45,696 nt of DNA, from contig NZ_LXSQ01000001.1 of the NCBI RefSeq assembly GCF_001648475.1, positions 1 through 45,696 of the forward strand, in the 5' to 3' direction. Shown here piece by piece: positions 7,791-16,001 of the stretch; position 1 is the stretch's first letter, and each line of letters opens with the position of its first letter. Origin of the DNA: Eikenella halliae (GTDB taxonomy: Bacteria; Pseudomonadota; Gammaproteobacteria; Burkholderiales; Neisseriaceae). The notes beneath the pieces are model-generated. The model was not told where the DNA came from. It did not search any database and saw only the letters and a program-made list of their open reading frames with translations. Made by a program: the position numbers and the translations under genes.

Positions 7791-8693
7791 ATGTCGAGAA
7801 TGGCCAAGGGGATTATTGCGGCCGTGGTCTCCAATATTCTGTTCGGCTCGCTGTTTATGTTCGGCCCGTGGATGCGGCCGATGAGCGGCACAGATGTGTT
7901 TGCCTGGCGTATCGTGGGCACGTTTGCCTGTGCGCTCTCTATTATGCTGCTCACTTCGGCCAAACACGATGCGGCCAAATTCCTGCACGAAATCGGCGGC
8001 AATGTGCGCCGCTGGGCGTTGGTGCTGCTGCCCGCGCCGATTATGATCGGGCAGATTTGGCTTTATATGTGGGCGCCGGTAAACGGCAAGGGCGTGGACG
8101 TATCGATGGGCTACTTCCTGTTTCCGCTTGCGATGATGCTGGGTGGGGTGATGGTGTTCCGCGAGCGGCTCGATCGATTGCAGCTGGTTGCCGTGCTGCT
8201 GGCTTCGGCGGCGGTGGCGCTGGAAATCTGGAACAGCGGCACATTTTCTTGGGTAACCATTGCCGTGTTCGCCACCTTCCCGATTTATTACATCATGCGC
8301 CGCTGGCAAGGCGTACCGCCGCTACTCGGACTCTTGCTGGATTTGATTTTGGCGCTGCCTTTCGTTATTTGGTATCTGGTGATGTATTCACCCAGCCCGG
8401 CCATGATCGAGGCCAAGCCGATTCTGCTTTTATTTGCCGTACTCTTGGGGCTCAACGGCGCGGTATCAATGCAGGTCAACCTCACAGCCAACGAGCTTTT
8501 GCCGGTGGTGCTGTTCGGCATGCTGAGCTATCTGGAGCCGGCGCTGCTGTTTCTGCTTTCGGTGTTTGTGCTGGGCGAGCATTTAGATTGGGTGGCCATG
8601 GTGAGCCACAGCCTGATTTGGGCGAGCATCATCGTGATGCTGTATCACGGCATCCAAACTATGCGCCGCGAAAAGGCAGAACAGTCTACCTGA
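7791..8693 (+). CDS. rarD: EamA-family transporter, RarD-like
   Basis: A 300-residue inner-membrane protein with about ten hydrophobic segments of the drug/metabolite transporter superfamily. The opening SRMAKGIIAAVVSNILFG, the segment IGQIWLYMWAPVNGKGVDVSMGYF and the LGGVMVFRERLDRLQLVA turn fit the RarD branch (E. coli RarD affects chloramphenicol sensitivity). The substrate is unknown. I chose ATG 7791 because CGAAAGG sits just upstream; an upstream ATG at 7710 would add 27 unlike residues. The stop lies in a DUS-like TCTACCTGAAA. A hairpin terminator follows at 8723. Confidence 0.8.
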   Translation: MSRMAKGIIAAVVSNILFGSLFMFGPWMRPMSGTDVFAWRIVGTFACALSIMLLTSAKHDAAKFLHEIGGNVRRWALVLLPAPIMIGQIWLYMWAPVNGKGVDVSMGYFLFPLAMMLGGVMVFRERLDRLQLVAVLLASAAVALEIWNSGTFSWVTIAVFATFPIYYIMRRWQGVPPLLGLLLDLILALPFVIWYLVMYSPSPAMIEAKPILLLFAVLLGLNGAVSMQVNLTANELLPVVLFGMLSYLEPALLFLLSVFVLGEHLDWVAMVSHSLIWASIIVMLYHGIQTMRREKAEQST

Positions 8694-8722
8694 AAATTAC
8701 CTGCTGCAATCAAATGAAAACC

Positions 8723-8752
8723 AGGCTTCCTAAGCGGAAGCCTTTTCTTTTT
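8723..8752 (+). terminator. Intrinsic terminator after the transporter
   Basis: AGGCTTCC (8723-8730), a 5-base loop and GGAAGCCT (8736-8743) form a perfect 8-base stem followed by TTTCTTTTT. It lies 30 bases after the transporter stop and is not built from a DUS. Confidence 0.8.
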
Positions 8753-8777
8753 CAGGCAAAAACGGCCTGGGCAGATG

Positions 8778-8786
8778 TGTTATAAT
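8778..8786 (+). promoter_or_regulatory. Extended -10 promoter upstream of the small gene and gyrB
   Basis: TGTTATAAT at 8778-8786 is a perfect extended -10 element, about 80 bases before the gene at 8869. No good -35 hexamer is at the right distance, which is usual for extended -10 promoters. It would drive the 8869 gene and possibly read on into gyrB. Confidence 0.55.
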
Positions 8787-8868
8787 TGGACGTTGGGTTT
8801 CAGGTAGCCTGAAATCGCATTGAGCTCACATCATTTCCCAATATAACAATACCTGTCATCACCACCCC

Positions 8869-9222
8869 ATGCCAAATGAAATCGCCGACATCAGCTACGA
8901 AATCCTGGAAAACGAAAACGGCCAAGAAACCCCAGCCCTATTTATCGCCTGCAATATCAACAACGAAGCAGAAGCAGAGGCATTCGTGCACGAAGTGCAG
9001 CAGGCCGTTTTCAGCCAGCTTTTGATGCCCTGCCAAGAGGCCAAGCTTCTGATGATCACCATCATCGGCGGCATCGAGGCCGAAGCCTTCCGCCGGCTTT
9101 GGCTGCCTCGCGTTGAAGCAGATGAATTATTCGCCGCACTCATAGCTAGGCTGGAAACTGCCGTGGTGGTGCACGGCACACCCGCCGGCGAAATCGTCGG
9201 CCAAGCCTCCCTACTGGCCTAA
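8869..9222 (+). CDS. Conserved-looking small protein, function unknown
   Basis: A 117-residue, rather acidic, soluble-looking protein (EILENENGQE, NNEAEAEAFVHEVQQ). It has no signal peptide or membrane segment. The middle is hydrophobic and probably folded (KLLMITIIGGIEAEAFRRLWL, then ELFAALIARLETAVVVHGTP). I do not recognise a family. No strong ribosome site precedes the ATG. Codon use and GC resemble the neighbours, and it lies 81 bases upstream of gyrB on the same strand behind the extended -10 promoter, so the two may be co-transcribed. Confidence 0.6.
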   Translation: MPNEIADISYEILENENGQETPALFIACNINNEAEAEAFVHEVQQAVFSQLLMPCQEAKLLMITIIGGIEAEAFRRLWLPRVEADELFAALIARLETAVVVHGTPAGEIVGQASLLA

Positions 9223-9303
9223 TCGGCTGCCGGTTAAACATCCCAATTTGCGCTGCCATTTTTCAGGTAGCCTCAAACTCATTCTCATCACAGCAAAACA
9301 ACC

Positions 9304-11703
9304 ATGACAGAACAAACCCAGCAAGAATACGGCGCCGACAGCATCCAAGTCCTCGAAGGATTGGAGGCCGTGCGCAAACGCCCCGGCATGTATATCGGCG
9401 ACACCCAAGACGGCTCCGGCCTGCACCACATAGTGTTCGAAGTGCTGGACAACGCCATTGACGAAGCGCTGGCCGGCCACTGCGACAACATCACCGTGTG
9501 CATCAACGCCGACGAATCCATCACCATTGAAGACAACGGTCGCGGCATCCCCACCGGTATCCACCCCAAAGAAGGCCGCTCCGCCGCCGAAGTCATCATG
9601 ACCATCCTGCACGCAGGCGGCAAATTCGACAACAACAGCTACAAAGTCTCCGGCGGTCTGCACGGCGTGGGCGTGAGCGTGGTGAACGCGCTTTCCGATT
9701 GGCTGAAACTCACCATCTGGCGCGAAGGCAAAGAGCACTTCGTGGAATTCAAACGCGGCGAAACCGTTGCCCCGCTCAAAGCCGTGGCCGACTGCCCGCC
9801 CGACAAACACGGTACGCGCGTGCAATTCATGGCCAGCGAAGAAACCTTCGGCGTGGTGCAATACAAATTTGAAACCCTGGCCAAGCGCATCCGCGAACTG
9901 TCCTTTTTGAACAACGGCGTGAAAATCGAATTGTTCGACAAACGCGACGGCAAACACGAAAACTTCGCCGAATCCGGCGGCGTAGCCGGTTTCGTCCGCT
10001 ACACCACCGGCAACAAAAAGCCCCTGCACGAAAAAATCTTCTACACCATCGGCGAAAAAGACGGCATGACCGTAGAGTGCGCCATGCAGTGGAACGACAG
10101 CTACCAAGAATCCGTGCAATGCTTCACCAACAACATCCCGCAGCGCGACGGCGGCACCCACCTCACCGCCCTACGCGCCGCGATGACGCGCACCATTAAT
10201 CAATACATCGAAGCCAATGAAATCGCCAAGAAAGCCAAAGTGGATACCAGCGGCGACGATATGCGCGAAGGCTTGGTGTGCGTGCTTTCCGTGAAACTGC
10301 CCGACCCGAAATTCTCCTCCCAAACAAAAGACAAACTGGTTTCCAGCGAAATCGCCCCCGTGGTGAACGAAGTGCTCAGCCAAGCCCTGCACGAATTCTT
10401 GGAAGAAAATCCGCAAGACGCCAAAATCATTTGCAGCAAAATCGTGGATGCCGCCCGCGCCCGCGAGGCTGCCCGCAAAGCGCGCGAAATCACGCGCCGC
10501 AAAGGCGTGATGGACGGCCTCGGCCTGCCCGGCAAACTGGCCGACTGCCAAGAAAAAGATCCTGCATTATCCGAGCTTTATCTGGTGGAGGGCGATTCCG
10601 CAGGCGGCTCCGCCAAACAAGGCCGCGACCGCAAATTCCAAGCCATCCTGCCGCTGAAGGGCAAAATCCTCAACGTGGAAAAAGCCCGCTTCGAAAAAAT
10701 GCTCGCCAGCCAAGAAGTGGCCACGCTGATTACCGCACTGGGCACGTCCATCGGCAAAGAAGAATTCAATCTGGAAAAACTGCGCTACCACCGCATCATC
10801 ATCATGACCGATGCTGACGTGGACGGCGCGCACATCCGCACCTTGCTGCTCACCTTCTTCTACCGCCAAATGCCCGAGCTGGTGGAACGCGGCTACATCT
10901 ATATCGCCCAACCCCCGCTTTATAAAGCCAAATACGGCAAGCAGGAACGCTACCTGAAAGACGACACGGAAAAAGACGAATTCCTGCTCGGCCTCGCCGT
11001 GGACAAAGCCAAAATCGTTTCCGGCGGCCGCACGCTGGAAGGCGCCGAGCTGGAACGCGCCGCCAAACAGTTCCTCCGCGCCCGCAGCACCATCGAACAG
11101 GAAAGCCGCATCATCGACGGCCTCGTGCTGCACGCCCTGCTCGACACCGCCCCCATTTCGCTCGAAAGCGCCGAGAGCACCGATGCCGCCATTGCCGCCC
11201 TCACCCCCCTGCTGGCCAAAGAAGAAGTGGCGCTGGAGCGACTCGACGGCCACGAAGGCGGCCATTTCATCAAAATCACCCGCCAGCTGCACGGCAACGT
11301 GATGGTTTCCTATCTCGACCAGAAATTCATCGACAGCAAAGCCTACCAAACCATCAGCCGCACCGCCGAACAGCTCCAAGGCCTGGTTGAGCCCGGCGCC
11401 CTGCTACACAAAGGCGAAGCCGAGCCGCAACCCGTAAACAGCTTCGAGCAGGCCATCGACATCCTGCTCGCCGGTGCGCAAAAAGGCATGGCCATCCAGC
11501 GCTACAAAGGGCTGGGCGAGATGAACGCCGAACAGCTGTGGGAAACCACCATGGATCCGGAAGTGCGCCGCCTCTTAAAAGTGCGCATCGAAGATGCCAT
11601 CGCCGCCGACAAAGTATTCGTTACCCTCATGGGCGACGAAGTCGAACCCCGCCGCGAGTTCATCGAAACCAACGCCCTGATTGCGCAAAATATTGATGCG
11701 TAA
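9304..11703 (+). CDS. gyrB: DNA gyrase subunit B
   Basis: The 799-residue ATPase subunit of gyrase, which with GyrA introduces negative supercoils. Its order is as expected: a GHKL ATPase domain with DNAIDEALAG, DNGRGIP and GGLHGVGVSVVNALS; a transducer domain; a TOPRIM domain with EGDSAGGSAKQGRDR (Glu429) and TDADVDGAH (Asp503, 505, 507); and the C-terminal QRYKGLGEMNAEQLWE. The RKFQAILPLKGKILNVEKAR stretch marks GyrB rather than ParE. No internal DUS. It is preceded by a DUS at 9262 and followed by a DUS at 11739 and a Correia-type element. Length matches other Neisseriaceae GyrB. Confidence 0.98.
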   Translation: MTEQTQQEYGADSIQVLEGLEAVRKRPGMYIGDTQDGSGLHHIVFEVLDNAIDEALAGHCDNITVCINADESITIEDNGRGIPTGIHPKEGRSAAEVIMTILHAGGKFDNNSYKVSGGLHGVGVSVVNALSDWLKLTIWREGKEHFVEFKRGETVAPLKAVADCPPDKHGTRVQFMASEETFGVVQYKFETLAKRIRELSFLNNGVKIELFDKRDGKHENFAESGGVAGFVRYTTGNKKPLHEKIFYTIGEKDGMTVECAMQWNDSYQESVQCFTNNIPQRDGGTHLTALRAAMTRTINQYIEANEIAKKAKVDTSGDDMREGLVCVLSVKLPDPKFSSQTKDKLVSSEIAPVVNEVLSQALHEFLEENPQDAKIICSKIVDAARAREAARKAREITRRKGVMDGLGLPGKLADCQEKDPALSELYLVEGDSAGGSAKQGRDRKFQAILPLKGKILNVEKARFEKMLASQEVATLITALGTSIGKEEFNLEKLRYHRIIIMTDADVDGAHIRTLLLTFFYRQMPELVERGYIYIAQPPLYKAKYGKQERYLKDDTEKDEFLLGLAVDKAKIVSGGRTLEGAELERAAKQFLRARSTIEQESRIIDGLVLHALLDTAPISLESAESTDAAIAALTPLLAKEEVALERLDGHEGGHFIKITRQLHGNVMVSYLDQKFIDSKAYQTISRTAEQLQGLVEPGALLHKGEAEPQPVNSFEQAIDILLAGAQKGMAIQRYKGLGEMNAEQLWETTMDPEVRRLLKVRIEDAIAADKVFVTLMGDEVEPRREFIETNALIAQNIDA

Positions 11704-11754
11704 AGCAGCACAGATTTTTCAGGTAACCTTCCCTACAAAGGCTACCTGAAAATT

Positions 11755-11860
11755 TATAGTGGATTAAATTTAAATCAGGACAAGGTGGCGAGCCGCAGAC
11801 AGTACAAATAGTACGGCAAGGCGAGCCAACGCTGTACTGGTTTAAATTTAATTCACTATA
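11755..11860. repeat. Correia-type miniature element (106 bases)
   Basis: A complete copy running from TATAGTGGATTAAATTTAAA to TTTAAATTTAATTCACTATA, with near-perfect terminal inverted repeats of about 20 bases. Internal landmarks are CAAGGTGGCGAGCCGC and AGTACGGCAAGGCGAGCC. This is the layout of the short Correia repeat enclosed element of Neisseria. TA at each end fits TA target duplication. It lies between gyrB and the secreted-protein gene. Such elements can carry promoters or RNase III sites, so it may affect the gene at 11902. Confidence 0.88.
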
Positions 11861-11901
11861 CCCCCTTACCCCACCGTTCAACCACCACGAAAGGACACCC
11901 C

Positions 11902-12420
11902 ATGTTCCGCCGCCTCACCGCCATCGCCGCCCTCCTCATCGCCGGCCAAGCCTACGCCCAAAGCTTTATCGCCGACACCATTCCCTACGCCCCCGAAGCC
12001 AAAGTGGCCGACCGCATCCGCCAAGAATGCACCGATTTAGGCGCAAACTTCAGCCGCAAAATCATCGAGCAAGCCAAAGCCGGCGGCATCGAACTGCAGG
12101 CCACCGGCGCCGACAGCCTCGCCGCGCAGCCCAACCGCCTCGACGTGCAGATTACCGACGCCCGCAGCTACGGCAGCGCCTTCACCGGCCACTACAAATC
12201 CATGCACATCCGCCTCACCCGCTACGAAAACGGCCAACAAACCGCCACCACCGAGCTTTCCCGCCGCTCCCTCGGCGGCATGGGCGGCATGTTTAAAAGC
12301 TCCTGCTCCGTGCTCGAACGCGTAACCGACACCCTCGCCAAAGACACCGCCGCCTGGCTGAAAAACCCCGCCGACGCCTCCGCAACCCCGGCCAACGAAG
12401 CCTCCGGCTCAGCCCAATAA
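11902..12420 (+). CDS. Secreted (periplasmic) protein, function unknown
   Basis: A 172-residue protein with a clear Sec signal peptide, MFRRLTAIAALLIAGQAYA, with cleavage after AYA. The mature part has two Cys (RQECTDLG and SSCSVLERV) that could form a disulfide, a central region rich in short polar strands (LDVQITDARSYGSAFTGHYKS), and a low-complexity Ala-rich tail. I do not recognise the family. AAAGGAC sits before the ATG. It is the first of three same-strand genes of unknown role (11902, 12483, 13242), each separated by DUS words, so they are probably not one operon. Confidence 0.7.
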   Translation: MFRRLTAIAALLIAGQAYAQSFIADTIPYAPEAKVADRIRQECTDLGANFSRKIIEQAKAGGIELQATGADSLAAQPNRLDVQITDARSYGSAFTGHYKSMHIRLTRYENGQQTATTELSRRSLGGMGGMFKSSCSVLERVTDTLAKDTAAWLKNPADASATPANEASGSAQ

Positions 12421-12425
12421 ACCCG

Positions 12426-12457
12426 AAAGGCTACCTGAAACATTTTCAGGTAGCCTC
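12426..12457 (+). terminator. Compact DUS hairpin terminator
   Basis: AGGCTACCTGAA (12428-12439) and TTCAGGTAGCCT (12445-12456) are only 5 bases apart, giving a 12-base perfect stem just after the 11902 gene. There is no long T tract after it, so it may be a weak terminator or mainly an uptake label. Confidence 0.6.
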
Positions 12458-12482
12458 ACATCAAATTAAAAAGAGACCCCGC

Positions 12483-13145
12483 ATGAAATACATCCATACC
12501 ACCGCCGACACCCTCGAACACCTCCGCCAGCAGGCCAAAAAACGCCAAAACAAACAAGGCGGCAAAATCGCCGAGCTGCTCAACCGCGCCGCCCAAGAGG
12601 CCAAATACCAAAGCTGGCGCCACGCCGAAATCTGCCACCAAGCCGGCGAACGCTTCGGCCGCACCCCGCTCACCGAAGAATGCCACACCGTAGTCGAGCA
12701 CACCCGTTCCGGCCAAGACTACGTAACCGCCACCGGCTTTGAAACCGCCACCCCCAGCGCCTACCTCCTGTTCAACACCGACCAAGGCGACGCCTGGCTC
12801 TACGACGTATTCAGCCGCCGTGCCCTGTGCCTGATGCACCGCCACACAGAAGCCGAAATCACCCCCATCCGCTTTGCCGACAAACGCTTCACCATCGAAT
12901 GGGACGGCCAAGTCGACCTCTCCACCCCCATCCCCAGCCTCGACCCCGAAACCGACGCCGCCCGCGCCAAACTCGGCGGCCGCTACCTCTTCCCCGAATA
13001 CGTTTCCCTCATGATTGAAGACCTCGGCAGCCAGGCCGCCCGCCAAGCGCACCAATTCTTCCAAAACGAACACGGCGGCGAGAGCCAGCCCGAACACGAA
13101 CACCACGGGCACGAGCACGGCCACAACTGCGGCTGCAACCACTAG
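12483..13145 (+). CDS. Uncharacterised protein with His-rich C-terminal tail
   Basis: A 220-residue cytoplasmic-looking protein. The N-terminal third (LRQQAKKRQ...IAELLNRAAQEAKYQSWRHAEICHQ) is helical and faintly resembles the small N-terminal module in glyoxalase-related proteins ('LxLxAxxxGYxxW'); that is a guess. The middle (AYLLFNTDQGDAWLYDVFSRRALCLMHRH) looks like a beta domain. The last 20 residues are a probable metal-binding tail, HEHHGHEHGHNCGCNH, like those of nickel or zinc handling proteins. AAGAGA precedes the ATG at 12483. No metal gene lies nearby, so the role stays open. Confidence 0.7.
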   Translation: MKYIHTTADTLEHLRQQAKKRQNKQGGKIAELLNRAAQEAKYQSWRHAEICHQAGERFGRTPLTEECHTVVEHTRSGQDYVTATGFETATPSAYLLFNTDQGDAWLYDVFSRRALCLMHRHTEAEITPIRFADKRFTIEWDGQVDLSTPIPSLDPETDAARAKLGGRYLFPEYVSLMIEDLGSQAARQAHQFFQNEHGGESQPEHEHHGHEHGHNCGCNH

Positions 13146-13241
13146 CCGAAAGTGTAAACAACACTGTTACTTTCCACACCCCCAAAGGCTACCTGAAAAC
13201 CAGAAGCCTCATATCCCGCCAATCCAATACCCGGAGCCCCC

Positions 13242-13835
13242 ATGCAAGTCAACTACCTCTTCAACCAACACGACCCTTCCTACAAAGCCGTTTGCGCCCT
13301 GATTACCAAAGAAATCGTCAAAACCAGCAAACTGCCTAACCTGGTAGGATTGGGCGACCTCATCCTCCTGCTGCCATTTTTTCCGGTTACGGCTTGGTTC
13401 TGCTACAGCCTGAAACAATCGCTTGAAGCCTACGGTCTTGCCGACGACCCCATGTTTGCTAGCCTTGCCGCCGCCTGCCTGCCCATGATTGCCTACGCCT
13501 TCCTCGTTTCTACCTATTCCCTGATTGTGCGCCCCAAATGCATCGACCGAATTTATTCCAAATTGTTTGAAGCCATGAACGTTTTAATCGAAGGGCGCAA
13601 CACCATCACCCTCCAACCCGACGGCCTGCTGCACGTTTCGGAAAACGGCCAAACCCAAACCCTTATCCGCTACCCCGCCATCACCCGCCTCTCCAACCTG
13701 CACCGCCACCTCGTTATCCGTATCGGCCCCATCCATTTATATGCCGTCCCCCACAGTGCCTTCGCCAACGATGAAGAATGCCGCCGATTTACCGAATTGC
13801 TGCAAAAGCACACCGGTCTCTCTGTAGAAAACTGA
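13242..13835 (+). CDS. YcxB-like membrane protein
   Basis: A 197-residue protein with two membrane segments (LVGLGDLILLLPFFPVTAWFCYSL and the stretch around LAAACLPMIAYAFLVSTYSLIV) followed by a cytoplasmic domain. The layout and the segment RNTITLQPDGLLHVSENGQT...IRYPAITRL resemble the YcxB-like domain, whose function is unknown. GGAG lies close upstream of the ATG. It converges on yicC; the two share the DUS hairpin at 13870-13896. Confidence 0.7.
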   Translation: MQVNYLFNQHDPSYKAVCALITKEIVKTSKLPNLVGLGDLILLLPFFPVTAWFCYSLKQSLEAYGLADDPMFASLAAACLPMIAYAFLVSTYSLIVRPKCIDRIYSKLFEAMNVLIEGRNTITLQPDGLLHVSENGQTQTLIRYPAITRLSNLHRHLVIRIGPIHLYAVPHSAFANDEECRRFTELLQKHTGLSVEN

Positions 13836-13866
13836 AATATTGCCATATCGCCATCCTCAGCCAAGC

Positions 13867-13900
13867 AAAAGGCTACCTGAAACTTTCAGGTAGCCTTTTC
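13867..13900. terminator. Bidirectional DUS hairpin terminator between convergent genes
   Basis: AGGCTACCTGAA (13870-13881) and TTCAGGTAGCCT (13885-13896) are separated by 3 bases and flanked by AAAA and TTTTCC. This 12-base stem lies between the ends of the YcxB-like gene (plus) and yicC (minus), so it can stop transcription from both sides. Confidence 0.75.
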
Positions 13901-13915
13901 CCATTCTTCAAAACA

Positions 13916-14794
13916 TCACTCGATATTCTGCACTTGCTCGCGCATCTGCTCGATGAGCACTTTCAGCTCCACCGAAGCCTGGGTGCATTCGGCGGCGATG
14001 GATTTGCTGCCCAGCGTATTGGCTTCGCGGTTGAGTTCCTGCATCAGAAAATCCAGGCGCTTGCCGATGCTGCCTTTGGGCTGGCTGCTCACGATGCGGC
14101 GCACTTCGGCGATGTGGGTGCGCAGTCGGCTGAACTCTTCGTCCACGTCTGCCTTCTGCATAAACAAGGCAAACTCTTGCTGCAGGCGGTCGTTTTCCAC
14201 GTCGCCCACGGCTTCGCGCAGCCGCTGGCGCACTTTGTCCATATGCTGTTGCAGCAGCTGCGGGAAAGCAGCGGCCAAAGCGTCCAGAATCTGCTCCATC
14301 TGCTGCAAACGCTGCAGCAGGTGTTGCTGCAGCTGCTCGCCCTCGCGGCTGCGGGCTTGGTTGAAGGAAACCAGCACTTCGTTGATGAGCTGCAGCACGG
14401 CTTCGTCTAAATCGCCGGTTTCTTCTGCCGGAGCAGCCAGCACGCCGGGGAAAGCGAGGATGTCGGCTACGCCCAAACGGTTGATGTCGGGATGTTTCTC
14501 ACAGATTTTCTTGTTGATTTTAGCCAGCCGGGCAACCAATTTTTTGTTCAGCCGCAATTCTTGCTCTCCACCTGCCTGCTCGCTGTGCCGCAGCTGGATG
14601 CGGCATTCGATTTTGCCGCGCGCGGCGTGGGCGGATACGGCTTCGCGCAATGCCCCTTCTAGGTGGCGCAGGTCTTCCGGCATTTTGAATTGGATGTCGA
14701 GATAGCGGTGATTGACCGCGCGCAGTTCGATATACAGGCGTTTGCTGCCATGTTCGGCGCTGCCGTTGGCAAAACCGGTCATGCTTTTGATCAT
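13916..14794 (-). CDS. yicC: YicC family endoribonuclease
   Basis: A 292-residue cytoplasmic protein of the YicC/YloC family, which includes RNases that help degrade mRNA or small RNAs in E. coli. MIKSMTGFANG is the diagnostic start, followed by ELRAVNHRYLDIQFKMPEDLR. The C-terminus contains KADVDEEFSRLRTHI...KRLDFLMQELNREANTLGSKS, the most conserved block of the family. An ideal AAGGAGA before the ATG at 14794 fixes the start; the frame stays open upstream but codes nothing recognisable. It lies 65 bases downstream of the DMT transporter, with a DUS in the gap. Confidence 0.95.
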   Translation of the reverse strand: MIKSMTGFANGSAEHGSKRLYIELRAVNHRYLDIQFKMPEDLRHLEGALREAVSAHAARGKIECRIQLRHSEQAGGEQELRLNKKLVARLAKINKKICEKHPDINRLGVADILAFPGVLAAPAEETGDLDEAVLQLINEVLVSFNQARSREGEQLQQHLLQRLQQMEQILDALAAAFPQLLQQHMDKVRQRLREAVGDVENDRLQQEFALFMQKADVDEEFSRLRTHIAEVRRIVSSQPKGSIGKRLDFLMQELNREANTLGSKSIAAECTQASVELKVLIEQMREQVQNIE

Positions 14795-14859
14795 AATTTT
14801 CTCCTTCAAATACAGTGGATAAATTGTTCGCCTTGCTTTCAGGTAGCCTTTAAGCCCCC

Positions 14860-15732
14860 TTATTTGCCCTTGGCAAAGCTGCCCAATACACCGGCGCATA
14901 CAATCACCAGCATACCGATGATTTCGTGCCAGCTGGTGCTGTCGCCCAGCCAGAAAATGCCCAACAGGGTGGAAAACACCACGGTGAGGTAGGCCAGCGA
15001 AGCCACGGTGAGCTTGCGCCCCACTTGGTAGGCGCGGGTCATCGCCAGCTGGCCGAGCGTACCGGCGGCGCCTAGGCCGAGCAGATAGGGCAGCGATTGG
15101 ACGGTGGGCGGCTGCCAGCCGTTGATGCAGGCCAATGTGCCCGACATGGCGGTGGCCACGCAGCAGAAGTAAAACACCACACGCCAGCTGGGTTCGCCCA
15201 GCTGCGAAAGTTCGCGCACCTGCAAATACGCCCAGCCGGAACACACGCCGGAAATCAGGCCGATGAGGCCGGCAAGCTGCTGCTCAGCGGCAATGGTGGG
15301 CTGGAGCAGGATAATGATGCCGCCAAAACCCATCAAGAGCGCGGCCAGCATCAGCGGGGCAATTCTTTCCTTAAGGAAGATGAAGGAAAGCAAGGCCAAA
15401 AACAGCGAAGAGGTGTAATTGAGCGTGATGGCGGTGGCCAGCGGCAGGCGGGTGAGCGCAAAGAACGAAAGCAGGAGCGCCACCGAACCGGTGATGCTGC
15501 GGTTGAGATGCGATTTCAGATAGGGCGTGCGGAAGGCATGCCCGCGCCACCATTCAGGCAGGCCGATGGCGAAAAGGCCGAACAGCATGCGCCAAAACAC
15601 CAGCTCGTTGAAGCTGAAGCCGAAACGGCTGCCGGCGGCTTTGGCAAACGCGCCCATCAGGGCAAACAGGGCGGCGGAAACCACCATCCAACCTGAGCCC
15701 AGGCGGTCGGCGGCAATGGCGGGAGTGTTCAT
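14860..15732 (-). CDS. DMT-superfamily (EamA) transporter
   Basis: A 290-residue inner-membrane protein with ten predicted helices in two EamA repeats. The first repeat runs from SGWMVVSAALFALMGAFAK to MGFGGIIILLQP, the second from GLISGVCSGWAYLQVREL to the terminal IIGMLVIVCAGVLGSFAKGK. ATAITLNYTSSLFLALLSFIFLKER is the typical family signature. The substrate is unknown; relatives export amino acids or other metabolites. It is a separate paralogue of the RarD-like protein at 7791. A DUS pair at 15763/15789 lies just upstream. Confidence 0.9.
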   Translation of the reverse strand: MNTPAIAADRLGSGWMVVSAALFALMGAFAKAAGSRFGFSFNELVFWRMLFGLFAIGLPEWWRGHAFRTPYLKSHLNRSITGSVALLLSFFALTRLPLATAITLNYTSSLFLALLSFIFLKERIAPLMLAALLMGFGGIIILLQPTIAAEQQLAGLIGLISGVCSGWAYLQVRELSQLGEPSWRVVFYFCCVATAMSGTLACINGWQPPTVQSLPYLLGLGAAGTLGQLAMTRAYQVGRKLTVASLAYLTVVFSTLLGIFWLGDSTSWHEIIGMLVIVCAGVLGSFAKGK

Positions 15733-15762
15733 AAAGGATTCAATCGGGGTTGCGGAAATATT

Positions 15763-15800
15763 TTCAGGTAGCCTCTACTGATCAAGCAAGGCTACCTGAA
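15763..15800 (-). terminator. DUS inverted pair after the tiny lipoprotein gene
   Basis: TTCAGGTAGCCT (15763-15774) and AGGCTACCTGAA (15789-15800) can pair over 12 bases. Read on the minus strand it follows the 30-residue lipoprotein gene (stop at 15813) and precedes the transporter gene. Confidence 0.55.
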
Positions 15801-15812
15801 AAACAAACCGGG

Positions 15813-15905
15813 CTATCGCACCGGCAAAATCTGGCAGGCATTCAGCAGCAAAACAGCGGCAGAAACCAACAGCCAAGACAAGCAGGTTTTCAATGATACT
15901 TTCAT
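15813..15905 (-). CDS. Tiny lipoprotein (30 residues), entericidin-like size
   Basis: A 30-codon gene translating to MKVSLKTCLSWLLVSAAV followed by LLLNACQILPVR and TAG. It has a charged start, a hydrophobic core and the lipobox LNAC, so the mature peptide would be a lipidated Cys plus six residues. AAAGAGA sits 6 bases before the ATG, the same style as yicC. It lies between ftsB (upstream) and the DMT transporter (downstream) on the same strand, bounded by DUS pairs on both sides. Size and layout recall entericidin-type small lipoproteins, but the sequence alone does not prove it. I read it directly, base by base; it is too short for most gene finders. Confidence 0.65.
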   Translation of the reverse strand: MKVSLKTCLSWLLVSAAVLLLNACQILPVR

Positions 15906-15950
15906 AATTTCTCTTTCAAAATGGGTGGCAAAAAATTCAGCGTGATTACT

Positions 15951-15986
15951 TTCAGGTAGCCTGTCCGGCGGATGAGGCTACCTGAA
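15951..15986 (-). terminator. DUS inverted pair after ftsB
   Basis: TTCAGGTAGCCT (15951-15962) and AGGCTACCTGAA (15975-15986) form a 12-base stem, 16 bases past the ftsB stop, in the gap before the tiny lipoprotein gene. Confidence 0.6.
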
Positions 15987-16001
15987 AAGGATGCGGACAC
16001 A

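Noticed and set aside
9211..11379. Long minus-strand frames opposite gyrB
   Set aside because: gyrB is unmistakable, and the reverse frames show Val/Ala/Phe-rich composition typical of antisense reading.
13926..15244. Long N-terminal extension of yicC (frame open to 15244)
   Set aside because: The extension lies opposite or over the DMT transporter gene; the ribosome site and the MIKSMTGF start fix the real beginning at 14794.
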